A DNA stretch of 64,000 nucleotides from an uncultured Clostridiaceae bacterium (lineage in GTDB: Bacteria; Bacillota; Clostridia; TANB77; CAG-508). Below the pieces are notes generated by a model that was not told where the DNA came from, did not search any database, and saw only the letters and a list, made by a program, of their open reading frames with translations. Of this stretch, positions 9,626-17,676 are shown one piece after another. Both the position numbers and the translations under genes were made by a program. The stretch lies in NCBI GenBank assembly GCA_930990125.1, contig CAKNOI010000001.1, forward strand, positions 37,913-101,912. The letters run 5' to 3'. Every line of letters starts with the position of its first letter. Position 1 is the first letter of the stretch.

Positions 9626-11995
9626 TTATTCTTTTATTTTCATGTCTTTTGTTATATTTTCTATTAGTATTTTTAGTCCTGTAACAATAATATATCCTAA
9701 TACTAAAACTCCTATTAAAATAGCAAGTCCATCGGAATCAATTGCTGGTAATTGTAATATATTTTGGAATAAATATACTGCCATAAAATAGCCAATTGCT
9801 GTTGTCGTACATAAAAAGGTACTTAGTTTATTAAATGGTCTACATGCTTCTATTACTGCAAAAGTACTAACTCCACCAATGGTTAAATATTGAATGGTCA
9901 TTAGTGTACCTTCTGTTAAGCCTAGTCCCTGTCTTGCAAAAGTTAGTATGATAATACTAATAATAATGGTTAACGCATATGGCATTGCATTTTTGATAAC
10001 CGTCTGCAAAAATTTTCCTTCGATTGGTTTGTCGTTGGACTGAAAAGATAGGAAAAAGGATGTATATCCTTCTATTACCAAATCGATTAGTGTAATTTGT
10101 ATTGGGATAAATGGGAAAGTTGTATTGGTAATAATATTAAATAAGGATAATAGCATAGAATAAATTGTCTTTATAAAGAAAATTCTTGCTACATTGGTAA
10201 TATTATTTACTACTCTTCTACCTTCCATCAAAACATCTTTTAAAACACTAAAATCGGAATTTAATAATACAATTTGGGATACTTGTCTTGCTACATCACT
10301 TGCTTCTGGTAATGTGATACTACAATCTGCCTGTTTTAAGGCAATAACATCATTAACACCATCCCCTGTCATAGCAACAGTTCTTCCTCTTTCTTGTAAT
10401 GCTTGCACTAGTAAACTTTTTTGATGTGGTAACACTCTTGCAAAAATGCTATATTTATCAACAATACTTTTAATTTCTTCGTCACTCGTTATGGTAGATA
10501 AGTCAATATAGGACTGGTAATCTTCTAACCCTGCTTTTTTTGCAATACTAGAAACCGTATATGGATTATCTCCAGAGATAATCTTAATATCTACTTGTTG
10601 CTGTTTAAAAAATCCTAGCATTTCTTTTGCATTTTTTCTTAAAGGATCATCTAACTCAATAAAGGCAATAACATCTAATCTAGGTAAACCATTTTCATGT
10701 ACGGTTTCTTCGGTGTGTGCCATACATAAAATACGTTTTCCTTCTTTTTGTGCTTGTACAATATCTTGTGGCACCTCAATTCCTGCTTTTTCTGTTAATC
10801 TTTCTGGTGCACCAATTACAATAGAACCAAGTTTTTTAAATGTAATAGAACTCCATTTTCTTTCTGAAGAAAAGGACACTCTGTCTACTACTGGAAATAC
10901 TAAATCCCCTTTAAAGTAATCTTTTAATGCTTCAAAAGTAGCATTATTATCTTCCATAGCATTTACAAATGCTGTCATGGCTTCTTCTATGGTAACAGGG
11001 ATTACTTCTTTATTATATGGATAAATGGTATCTACTCGCATTCTTCCTTCTGTAATAGTTCCTGTTTTATCTAAGCATAAAGTATCCACATGGGCAAGTG
11101 TTTCTACACTGTAAAGGTCTTGTACTAGCACTTTTTTACGAGCTAGTTTAATAACACCTGTTGCTAAAGAAATGGTAATAAGTAGCATTAATCCTTTAGG
11201 AAGCATTCCTAATAGTGCTGCTGCTGTACTTACAACTGCCCCTTTTATCTCCATTTGTCTAAAGACAAATGCTTGTACAAATAGTAAAATACCTACTGGA
11301 ATAATAACAAAACTGGTAAAGTTAGTTACTTTTTTCATAGAGTTTACAAGTTCAGATTCCGCCCTTTTATACTTTTGGGTTTCACTTGTAATGTGAGCAG
11401 CAAAATTATCTTTTCCTACTTTTTCTACTTGTGAATAACATTTTCCACTAACCACATAGCTACCAGATAATAACTTATCTCCTGCTTTTTTTAGAATGGT
11501 ATCTGATTCTCCTGTAAGAAGAGATTCATTTACTTCTATTTCTCCTTCTAGCACTACAGAATCTGCTACAATTTGATTTCCCATTGCTAAAACAATAACA
11601 TCATCTAAAACAATTTGCTCTACTGCTATTTCTTTTTCTTTTCCATCTCGAATAACAGTAGCCTTACTTTCCTTTAACACAGAAAGTTTACGCACCATAT
11701 TACGAGCATGAATTTCTTGGTAAATTCCCACTGCTACGTTTACAACAATAATAGCCATATACGCTAAATTAGAATACGCACCTACCAAAATAAGTGCAAT
11801 AGCAATTAGTACGTTAAACAAATTAAATAAGGTAAATACATTATCACGGATAATTTCCCAATTACTTCGTGTTTTATCGGTATCGGTAATATTTACCATA
11901 CCTTTTTCTATCCTATTTTCTACCTGTTTTTCTGTTAACCCTACTATTTTTTCTTTTTCCATTTCTTTTTCCTTTCCTTCGATTTTTAATTTCAC
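9626..11995 (-). CDS. P-type cation ATPase, CtpE-like
   Basis: 789 residues, complete. The actuator domain has 'LLTGESDTI', M4 has 'LLGMLPKGLMLL' (the CtpE-type 'GMxPxGL' motif), the phosphorylation site is 'LCLDKTGTITEGRM', and the hinge is 'VAMTGDGVNDVIALKQAD'. Five or six hydrophobic helices follow at the C-terminus. CtpE in mycobacteria is linked to calcium uptake; related Firmicute pumps are usually annotated only as cation ATPases, so the ion is inferred. It is paralogous to the fragment at 1-396. No in-frame CGG is present despite the length. It converges on the MgtA-like gene across a shared terminator. Confidence 0.88.
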   Translation of the reverse strand: MKLKIEGKEKEMEKEKIVGLTEKQVENRIEKGMVNITDTDKTRSNWEIIRDNVFTLFNLFNVLIAIALILVGAYSNLAYMAIIVVNVAVGIYQEIHARNMVRKLSVLKESKATVIRDGKEKEIAVEQIVLDDVIVLAMGNQIVADSVVLEGEIEVNESLLTGESDTILKKAGDKLLSGSYVVSGKCYSQVEKVGKDNFAAHITSETQKYKRAESELVNSMKKVTNFTSFVIIPVGILLFVQAFVFRQMEIKGAVVSTAAALLGMLPKGLMLLITISLATGVIKLARKKVLVQDLYSVETLAHVDTLCLDKTGTITEGRMRVDTIYPYNKEVIPVTIEEAMTAFVNAMEDNNATFEALKDYFKGDLVFPVVDRVSFSSERKWSSITFKKLGSIVIGAPERLTEKAGIEVPQDIVQAQKEGKRILCMAHTEETVHENGLPRLDVIAFIELDDPLRKNAKEMLGFFKQQQVDIKIISGDNPYTVSSIAKKAGLEDYQSYIDLSTITSDEEIKSIVDKYSIFARVLPHQKSLLVQALQERGRTVAMTGDGVNDVIALKQADCSITLPEASDVARQVSQIVLLNSDFSVLKDVLMEGRRVVNNITNVARIFFIKTIYSMLLSLFNIITNTTFPFIPIQITLIDLVIEGYTSFFLSFQSNDKPIEGKFLQTVIKNAMPYALTIIISIIILTFARQGLGLTEGTLMTIQYLTIGGVSTFAVIEACRPFNKLSTFLCTTTAIGYFMAVYLFQNILQLPAIDSDGLAILIGVLVLGYIIVTGLKILIENITKDMKIKE

Positions 11996-12113
11996 GCTTC
12001 CTATTGTATACTAAGTAATAGGTTATTGCAATATATTATTATAATTTTTACATTTTTCACTTTAAATAAAGTTACAATATCCGTTGTTTATTTTTTTACT
12101 TTCCAAGCAAAGC

Positions 12114-12143
12114 AAAAGAAGCCCTAACGAAGGGCTTCTTTTG
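12114..12143. terminator. Terminator hairpin downstream of the TGA-containing small gene
   Basis: CAAAAGAAGCCC pairs perfectly with GGGCTTCTTTTG around a seven-base loop, about 30 bases past the stop of the minus-strand gene at 12173. Confidence 0.8.
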
Positions 12144-12172
12144 TCAGAAAAGTAATTAGACATATAAAGCTT

Positions 12173-12580
12173 TTACTGCCTCGTTTTACTCAGAAAGGCT
12201 ATCCTTCCAAAGTCTTCTAATAAAATAGAAGGACCTGTGGAGAATATTATTTCTAAGTTTTCTTCCCCGTCTGGTCGAATCATTGCATATCCTACAATTG
12301 TTTTTTTGACTACTTCCCGTTTTCTAGTAACAAACAAACAGGAACCAATCTTTGGAAGTTTTTCTAATGCGTTTTGGGCAGTTTCTTTTGTTGCAAAAAA
12401 TAGCTTGTTTTTCTTTCGCATAGGAAATGTGCGATATGGTTTGAGTGTGTCATTTACGACCACAGCAACCCTTACTGGGTTTATATCCACAATCCGTGCT
12501 TCTGATACTCAAGCTTCACCTTTGATAGAATTTATCACGTAAATTCTATCTCCTACTTGTAATGTTTCGTTACCTTTCAT
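12173..12580 (-). pseudogene. Small unknown protein gene with an in-frame TGA codon (recoded or decayed)
   Basis: From an ATG behind AGGAGGAAG the frame reads 23 codons ('VGDRIYVINSIKGEA'), meets TGA at 12509-12511, then continues open for 112 codons to TAA. It has a consensus promoter, a good ribosome site and its own terminator, so it is built like a live gene. Codon use differs from all neighbours: CGA, CGC, AGG, GTC and two in-frame CGG codons read as Arg without a shift. I do not recognise the protein family. Either it is foreign DNA decaying after a nonsense mutation, or TGA is read through here. Translation could also restart at GTG 12490. Confidence 0.5.
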
Positions 12581-12649
12581 TTTTCTTCCTCCTATGTATG
12601 GCTTAGGATTTTTTCTACACAATCGCCTATTACGACTGTTTACATAACA

Positions 12650-12678
12650 ATTATAGCACATTTACTTATTCGTGTCAA
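12650..12678 (-). promoter_or_regulatory. Consensus sigma-A promoter for the TGA-containing gene
   Basis: Minus strand TTGACA (12678-12673), 17-base spacer, TATAAT (12655-12650): a perfect match to the consensus, about 70 bases before the ATG. Confidence 0.8.
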
Positions 12679-12697
12679 AATACATATTATTTGATTA

Positions 12698-13183
12698 TTA
12701 ATTTGCTAAACCTAATATCCATACCATCAATGCTCCCACTATAAAAGGTGAAAAATTTAGAATAATTATAGGCAATCCTCTAAAAACATAATAATGATAT
12801 TCTTCATTTGTAAATACCTTTCTAGGATTATCTTCATAATATAAATGTAAAATTCTTCTAGTATATATTCCAGTAAACATGGCACTATATGTATGTTTTT
12901 CGCCATTGATTTCGTACTCATACTTTCCTCTACAAGTATTCTTTTCTCTATCTACATAACTACTGATTAATGTCGCATTGATAATATGGTTATTGTCTAT
13001 TGCTTTTTTTACTTTCTTATCTAATTTTTGTGATGGATCAAATTTATCGTCTATTTTAAATTTAACTCTAACTACAATTGTAAGTATAACAACAGCAAAA
13101 ACCAACAGCCATTTTCCCCATATAATTGGGTTATCCGAAAAGATTTGTGTTAATCCTTCTTGAAGCATTGCAATATCATTCAT
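12698..13183 (-). CDS. Small membrane protein, DUF3592-like
   Basis: 161 residues with a membrane helix near 22-40 and another near 137-158, separated by a soluble beta-rich loop. The loop has 'CRGKYEYEINGEKHTYSA' and 'LHLYYEDNPRKVFT', the pattern of DUF3592-type proteins (short extracytoplasmic barrel between two helices). Function unknown. Codon use is like the rest of the window. It lies upstream of the unusual small gene on the same strand, with that gene's own promoter between them. Confidence 0.6.
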   Translation of the reverse strand: MNDIAMLQEGLTQIFSDNPIIWGKWLLVFAVVILTIVVRVKFKIDDKFDPSQKLDKKVKKAIDNNHIINATLISSYVDREKNTCRGKYEYEINGEKHTYSAMFTGIYTRRILHLYYEDNPRKVFTNEEYHYYVFRGLPIIILNFSPFIVGALMVWILGLAN

Positions 13184-13403
13184 CTTTTTACCTCCGCCAT
13201 TGCAATTTATATCCTTTATTGAAATAGTATCACATTATTAACATTTTTTAACTCTGCCATTACTCTGCCAGCTTGTATTTTTTATTTGGTGTTTTTTCAG
13301 TATTTCCAACACTTTCAATAGTTCTATTATTACTTTTGAAAAAGAAGAAATTGGGAAATGGAACCCCTAATTTCTTCTAATACATTGCTTGCTTTTAACT
13401 TTT

Positions 13404-13490
13404 TGGTGCAGGTGGTGGGGGTCGAACCCACACGAATGTTACTTCGCAGGATTTTGAGTCCTGTGCGTCTGCCAATTCCGCCACACCTGC
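13404..13490 (-). tRNA. tRNA-Leu, anticodon CAA
   Basis: Minus strand. The acceptor stem GCAGGTG pairs with CACCTGC, and the 3' ACCA is encoded (13404-13407). The anticodon arm CAGGA-CTCAAAA-TCCTG gives anticodon CAA (reads TTG), a long variable arm follows as in class II tRNAs, and the T arm holds GGGTTCGACCCC. The interval 13184-13632 holds this gene and its promoter only. Confidence 0.95.
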
Positions 13491-13507
13491 ATGTGTTTTA
13501 CTTGTTT

Positions 13508-13536
13508 ATCTTATCATATATTTTTATACTTGTCTA
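13508..13536 (-). promoter_or_regulatory. Promoter for tRNA-Leu
   Basis: Minus strand TAGACA (13536-13531), 17-base spacer, TAAGAT (13513-13508), 18 bases before the tRNA 5' end. Confidence 0.65.
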
Positions 13537-13638
13537 GTGTATACTTGCATTTTTTTCAGTTTTGTGGTTTAATAGATATACTTCCTTTGTTTACGGAATA
13601 CCTTACCAACTTTTATTAAGTTTTAAGGAGGAATGAGA

Positions 13639-14055
13639 ATGGGATTCAACGAACTTGGGACCTGTCCTTTCCAAAATTTAGATTTTATCAAATGTCGGTT
13701 AGGAGAAAAACTATCCCCTTCGTTTATTGCTGTATGTGATAAACTTGGAGGAGAAATACTCGCTAACATGGTCTATGAAGAAGGCCAGTTTGAACGTATT
13801 GAAGATTCACTGGCTGTGAAGGTATTTTGCCAAACAGAAAACCTGAATCTACATGTAGCAGATACCGTATATCGGTTATTGCAACAAATCTACGTCGATA
13901 CCGGTCTTCAAAGGAAGAAAAATAAGATCCTCATGAGTGATCGAAAACTGCCATTAGACTTTTCTGGTAAGTCGTATACTTTCCGTGAAGAGGGATATGT
14001 GGTAGAGGTTGGTCTTATTGGTAATCATGTAGGCATCCACTTCCATCAGTACTAA
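13639..14055 (+). CDS. Small unknown protein with foreign codon use and normally read CGG codons
   Basis: 138 residues from the ATG at 13639, chosen because AGGAGG lies seven bases upstream; the ATG six bases earlier would be too close. I do not recognise a family. There is no signal peptide or membrane helix; 'CPFQNLDFIKCRLGEKL' near the start has two cysteines, and the end is 'GNHVGIHFHQY'. Codon use (CGG, GGG, CTG, ATC, GTC) is unlike neighbouring genes. It holds two in-frame CGG codons (13696 and 13873, both CGG TTA) that must be plain Arg for the frame to stay open. With the gene at 12173 it forms a pair of likely acquired single-gene units flanking tRNA-Leu. Confidence 0.6.
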   Translation: MGFNELGTCPFQNLDFIKCRLGEKLSPSFIAVCDKLGGEILANMVYEEGQFERIEDSLAVKVFCQTENLNLHVADTVYRLLQQIYVDTGLQRKKNKILMSDRKLPLDFSGKSYTFREEGYVVEVGLIGNHVGIHFHQY

Positions 14056-14060
14056 ATGAC

Positions 14061-14098
14061 AAAAAAGCAGCTCCCATGGTAAGGGGGAGCTGTTTTTT
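14061..14098. terminator. Strong terminator hairpin, possibly bidirectional
   Basis: AAAAAAGCAGCTCCC pairs with GGGAGCTGTTTTTT, directly after the small plus-strand gene and facing the end of deoB. Confidence 0.85.
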
Positions 14099-14107
14099 CT
14101 TGTTTTC

Positions 14108-15286
14108 TTATTGTATTTCTTGTAAAAAGCTTGTTCCCCATGGCAAGGTGGGTAAACCAAAATATTCTAGTACAGTTGCTGAAATATCGGCATACGTTTT
14201 TCTTACTCCTAGCTCTACACCTTGTTTTAACCCTTTTCCATATACTAAAATTGGTGTATATTCTCTAGAATGGTCTGTACTTGGGGTGCTTGGGTCGTTT
14301 CCATGGTCTGCTGTAATAATAAGGATGTCATCTTGCAACAGTTCTTGCATGATTTTTGGTAATTGTACATCAAAGTATTCTAATGCTTTTTGATACCCTA
14401 CTATATCATTACGATGTCCGTATAACATATCAAAATCTACTAAATTGGTGAAGATAAGTCCTTCGGTAGGATTTTTTATTTCTTCTATGGTTTTGTAAAT
14501 TCCATCGCTATTACCTTCTGTATGAATCGCTTTGGTAATTCCTCTTCCTCCAAAAAGGTCTTCTATTTTTCCTATGGCAATTACTTGCTTGCCGTTTTCT
14601 TGTAAAACATCTAACATAGTTCTTCCAAATGTAGAAGCTTCATAATCTCTTCTGTGATAAGTTCTTACAAAATTGTTTTTGTTATCCCCTACAAATGGTC
14701 TTGCAATAATAGTTCCTATGTTATATTCTGGCTTATCTGCAAGTTTTCTTGCAATATGGCACCAGTGGTATAGGGTTTCTACTGGCACAATATTTTCATG
14801 TGCGGCTATTTGAAATACACTATCCGCTGAAGTATAAATTATAGGATAACCTGTTTTTAGATGTTCTTCCCCATATTGTTTTAATAATTCGGTACCAGAA
14901 CCTCTTACATTTCCTATAATTCCTGTTACGCCTGTTTCTTTTTTAAATTCCTCTATCAATTCGGTTGGAAATCCATTTGGATAAGTGGTAAAAGGCTTTT
15001 CTTTTACATAACCAGAAATCTCCCAATGCCCTACAGGACTATTTTTTCCTGCACAAATTTCTTGTGCCTTTCCAAAGCACCCCATTACCTTTTCTTCTTT
15101 TTCTTCTATTCCTATTTCTGGTATATTATACAAACCCAATTTTTTCAAATTTGGTAATTGTAACGATGTATTTTCGTAAATTCCTTTTAACGTATTACTT
15201 CCCACATCTCCATACGTAGAAGCATCTGGAAGTTCTCCTACACCAAAGCCATCTAGCACCATAATAATAACTCTTTTTTTCTCCAT
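14108..15286 (-). CDS. deoB: Phosphopentomutase
   Basis: 392 residues, the usual length. The N-terminal metal site is 'VLDGFGVGELPDA', followed by 'GSNTLKGIYE' and the cap-domain 'GNVRGSGTEL'. The C-terminal metal site is 'DHGNDPSTPSTDHSREYTP', all hallmarks of the alkaline-phosphatase-superfamily DeoB. It interconverts ribose- or deoxyribose-1-phosphate and the 5-phosphate with manganese, in nucleoside breakdown and salvage. Start ATG follows a GGAGG-type site inside the 12-base gap after the upstream coiled-coil gene, so the two are probably co-transcribed. No other deo gene is nearby. Confidence 0.95.
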   Translation of the reverse strand: MEKKRVIIMVLDGFGVGELPDASTYGDVGSNTLKGIYENTSLQLPNLKKLGLYNIPEIGIEEKEEKVMGCFGKAQEICAGKNSPVGHWEISGYVKEKPFTTYPNGFPTELIEEFKKETGVTGIIGNVRGSGTELLKQYGEEHLKTGYPIIYTSADSVFQIAAHENIVPVETLYHWCHIARKLADKPEYNIGTIIARPFVGDNKNNFVRTYHRRDYEASTFGRTMLDVLQENGKQVIAIGKIEDLFGGRGITKAIHTEGNSDGIYKTIEEIKNPTEGLIFTNLVDFDMLYGHRNDIVGYQKALEYFDVQLPKIMQELLQDDILIITADHGNDPSTPSTDHSREYTPILVYGKGLKQGVELGVRKTYADISATVLEYFGLPTLPWGTSFLQEIQ

Positions 15287-15298
15287 GTTTTTTTCCTC

Positions 15299-17566
15299 CT
15301 AATGTACATTATATTCATATACATTTATTTTTTTATTAAGAATAGTATTATCCTTTTGCACGCAGTTCATACGGAAACTATCTTGTTTTACTTCTTCTAG
15401 TTCAAATTTACTCATATCTACTAGCACATCTTCTGCTACATCCATTCCCAATGGCAATGTTTGATTTACATTATCATAAAAAGTACTATTGGTAAAAAAG
15501 AGTAGTGGCATTCCCTCTTCTATATTTAATCGGTACAAATTTAATTCTTTATCTAGCTCTTTTTCTAGTGCTTTTTCTGGTGTTAAATGAAAAATACAAT
15601 AATCCATATTGGTAACATCTTCTTCTGGTGAACCTGCTTTATATAAAGATAAAGGATAAGGAGTTGTTACTTTTTCGTATGCTTTTTGCAAATTATATAG
15701 CACTTGTTTTAATACTTCTTTGTATTGTTCTTCTTCTATTTTTTCGTGGATGCCTAAAATAGAATAGATATTCTTTTCCACTTCTCTATGTTTTTTGTTT
15801 GCCAGTATTTTTATTTTTCTTTTATCTTCTGACATGCCTCCAAAGATGTCTATATCAACAATTTCCGCATTCTTTTTTGCTTTTTTAAATTCTTCTAAAA
15901 TTGTTTGAAAACAATGTAAAACAATTTCTTGTTCTTGTTTTGTTTGTGCAGGTTTTCGCAATGCATTTAATGCTTTTAAGGTTTCTGTTTTGGTAACAAA
16001 AATAGAATCTAGTTCTTCCTTTGATAGTTTTCTTCGTTGTTTGTCATCCATCTTTTTGGCTAGTGTTTCCATATCTTCTTCGTATTCAAACACCTTTTTT
16101 AGAGTATGTAAAGGCTGCTCTTCCCCTCTTTTTTCTCCCGGATTTAGTCCTAAGTCATTATCTTTGTTTGCAAATTTCCAGAATTCAAAAATACTTTTTT
16201 TATGGTTTTCTATTTCTTCCAAATATGTTTCTGCATTTTCTATTTTCTTTTCCATCATTTCTATTTTCTTTTCTTGTGCCTCTACATCTAGTCTTAAGTT
16301 CTTGTATTCTAATACCTTTTCTTCTAACTGTTTACATATTGTAACTAAATCTTCTAAGGTATATGCCTCTTTTTGCGTAAATTCTACCTCTACCTTCACT
16401 TGCTCTTCTTTTTTTCTTTTTTGTAATTTTTCTAGTACATCGTCTTTCTTTTTTCTGCCAGATTTGAAAAAGTATTTTACTTTTCCAAAGAAGCTCTTAC
16501 GACAATCTAAATATGTAGTTATTTGTTTTTCTTTACTTAGATATTCTAAATCACGCATAGCAGAAATTTCTTTCAATTTTGACAATTTACGTGTAAATTC
16601 TACAATATCCTTTGAAGTTGTTACTATCTTTTTGTATATATTCTCGGTTTGTTCTTTTAAAAATTCTGGAAGCAGACTATAGGTTAATTTTTTATCTTGG
16701 AAATAAAAGTCCAGTCCTCCATAATTATTTATCTTTGCATGAAAAGAAAACTCATTTGCCACTTCTGTTTGTAAAATAAATAGTGCTTTTATTAGTTTAT
16801 ATTCTTCTACTGCTTTTTCTCTGGAAGTGAACTTGATGTTATAAATACTTTTAATTTTTTCATAAATAACCGTATCTCCTACAATTTGTAAGCTCATTAC
16901 TCCTTTTTTGTCATATACCTCATAAATTTGTGGCCAGTCGTTGGTAAAGAGCCATAAGTAGTTTTCTAAATCTACAATTTCGGATTTTCTTAAGAACTCT
17001 GCAGAATATCCTACATAGCTAATTGGTACAAAAATTTTTGTCTTTCTTTTTTTGTTCTCTAATTGCTTTTTTAATAAATAAAACAAGCAGGCATATTGCT
17101 CCTCTTTTTCAGGTACTAACATAAAGTAAGTATCGGTCGCTTCGGCGTAAAAAATCTGCCACTCATAATGATGTGGAAATTTTACCTCCAAAGGAATTTT
17201 TTCTTGTAATTCTTTTTGTTCTTCTTCTATTCCCTCTATTTCTGCTATGGATACTTGTTTCAGCATATTTAAAAATCGTGTATGCTTTTCTATTCCCTCT
17301 TCTGTATCTGGAACAAGATAGGTAGCAATAGGACTTGCTAATTTATATCGTTCTCTTAGTTCCTCTGTTCTATCTGTTGGGCTAATAAATATTTTTATAT
17401 CTTCTATTGGAATATAACGATATACCCTATATTTTTTTTCGTCATAGGTATTCCCTACATGAAACCCGAGTGGGTCATATTGGGTTAAAAAGGATGGGAT
17501 ATTTTCTAAATCTAATCCTATATATTCTAACTTTTTTTCTATATCTTCTTTTTTTATTCTGGCCAT
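15299..17566 (-). CDS. Large coiled-coil cytoplasmic protein of unknown function
   Basis: 755 residues, no signal peptide and no clear membrane helix. The first 330 residues are globular ('YDPLGFHVGNTYDEKKYRVY' near residue 30). Residues about 355-490 are rich in Lys/Glu with heptad-like spacing, probably a long coiled coil. The C-terminal part has more helical charged sequence and ends in a globular segment ('MPLLFFTNSTFYDNVNQTLP'). I do not recognise a family. It has its own promoter just before the thrS terminator and is followed at 12 bases by deoB. A structural or scaffold role is a guess from the coiled coil alone. Confidence 0.7.
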   Translation of the reverse strand: MARIKKEDIEKKLEYIGLDLENIPSFLTQYDPLGFHVGNTYDEKKYRVYRYIPIEDIKIFISPTDRTEELRERYKLASPIATYLVPDTEEGIEKHTRFLNMLKQVSIAEIEGIEEEQKELQEKIPLEVKFPHHYEWQIFYAEATDTYFMLVPEKEEQYACLFYLLKKQLENKKRKTKIFVPISYVGYSAEFLRKSEIVDLENYLWLFTNDWPQIYEVYDKKGVMSLQIVGDTVIYEKIKSIYNIKFTSREKAVEEYKLIKALFILQTEVANEFSFHAKINNYGGLDFYFQDKKLTYSLLPEFLKEQTENIYKKIVTTSKDIVEFTRKLSKLKEISAMRDLEYLSKEKQITTYLDCRKSFFGKVKYFFKSGRKKKDDVLEKLQKRKKEEQVKVEVEFTQKEAYTLEDLVTICKQLEEKVLEYKNLRLDVEAQEKKIEMMEKKIENAETYLEEIENHKKSIFEFWKFANKDNDLGLNPGEKRGEEQPLHTLKKVFEYEEDMETLAKKMDDKQRRKLSKEELDSIFVTKTETLKALNALRKPAQTKQEQEIVLHCFQTILEEFKKAKKNAEIVDIDIFGGMSEDKRKIKILANKKHREVEKNIYSILGIHEKIEEEQYKEVLKQVLYNLQKAYEKVTTPYPLSLYKAGSPEEDVTNMDYCIFHLTPEKALEKELDKELNLYRLNIEEGMPLLFFTNSTFYDNVNQTLPLGMDVAEDVLVDMSKFELEEVKQDSFRMNCVQKDNTILNKKINVYEYNVH

Positions 17567-17599
17567 AGTTTCCTCCTGTTTCTTCTGTAGTACTTTACT

Positions 17600-17628
17600 A
17601 GTATATCACACTGTGCTTTTGCTTACAA
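17600..17628 (-). promoter_or_regulatory. Promoter for the coiled-coil gene and deoB
   Basis: Minus strand TTGTAA (17628-17623), 17-base spacer, TATACT (17605-17600), about 35 bases before the start codon. Confidence 0.6.
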
Positions 17629-17632
17629 GAAA

Positions 17633-17668
17633 AGAAGGAAAATCTTTTTTAAGAATTTCCTTCTTTTT
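17633..17668 (-). terminator. Terminator of thrS
   Basis: GAAGGAAA and TTTCCTTC pair just past the thrS stop, followed on the minus strand by a T-rich run. Confidence 0.65.
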
Positions 17669-17676
17669 CTACCTCT

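Noticed and set aside
12173..12580. Genome-wide TGA reassignment to tryptophan or glycine
   Set aside because: TGA serves as the normal stop of several genes here, for example the dockerin gene ending at 63731 and the LiaF-like gene ending at 2800.
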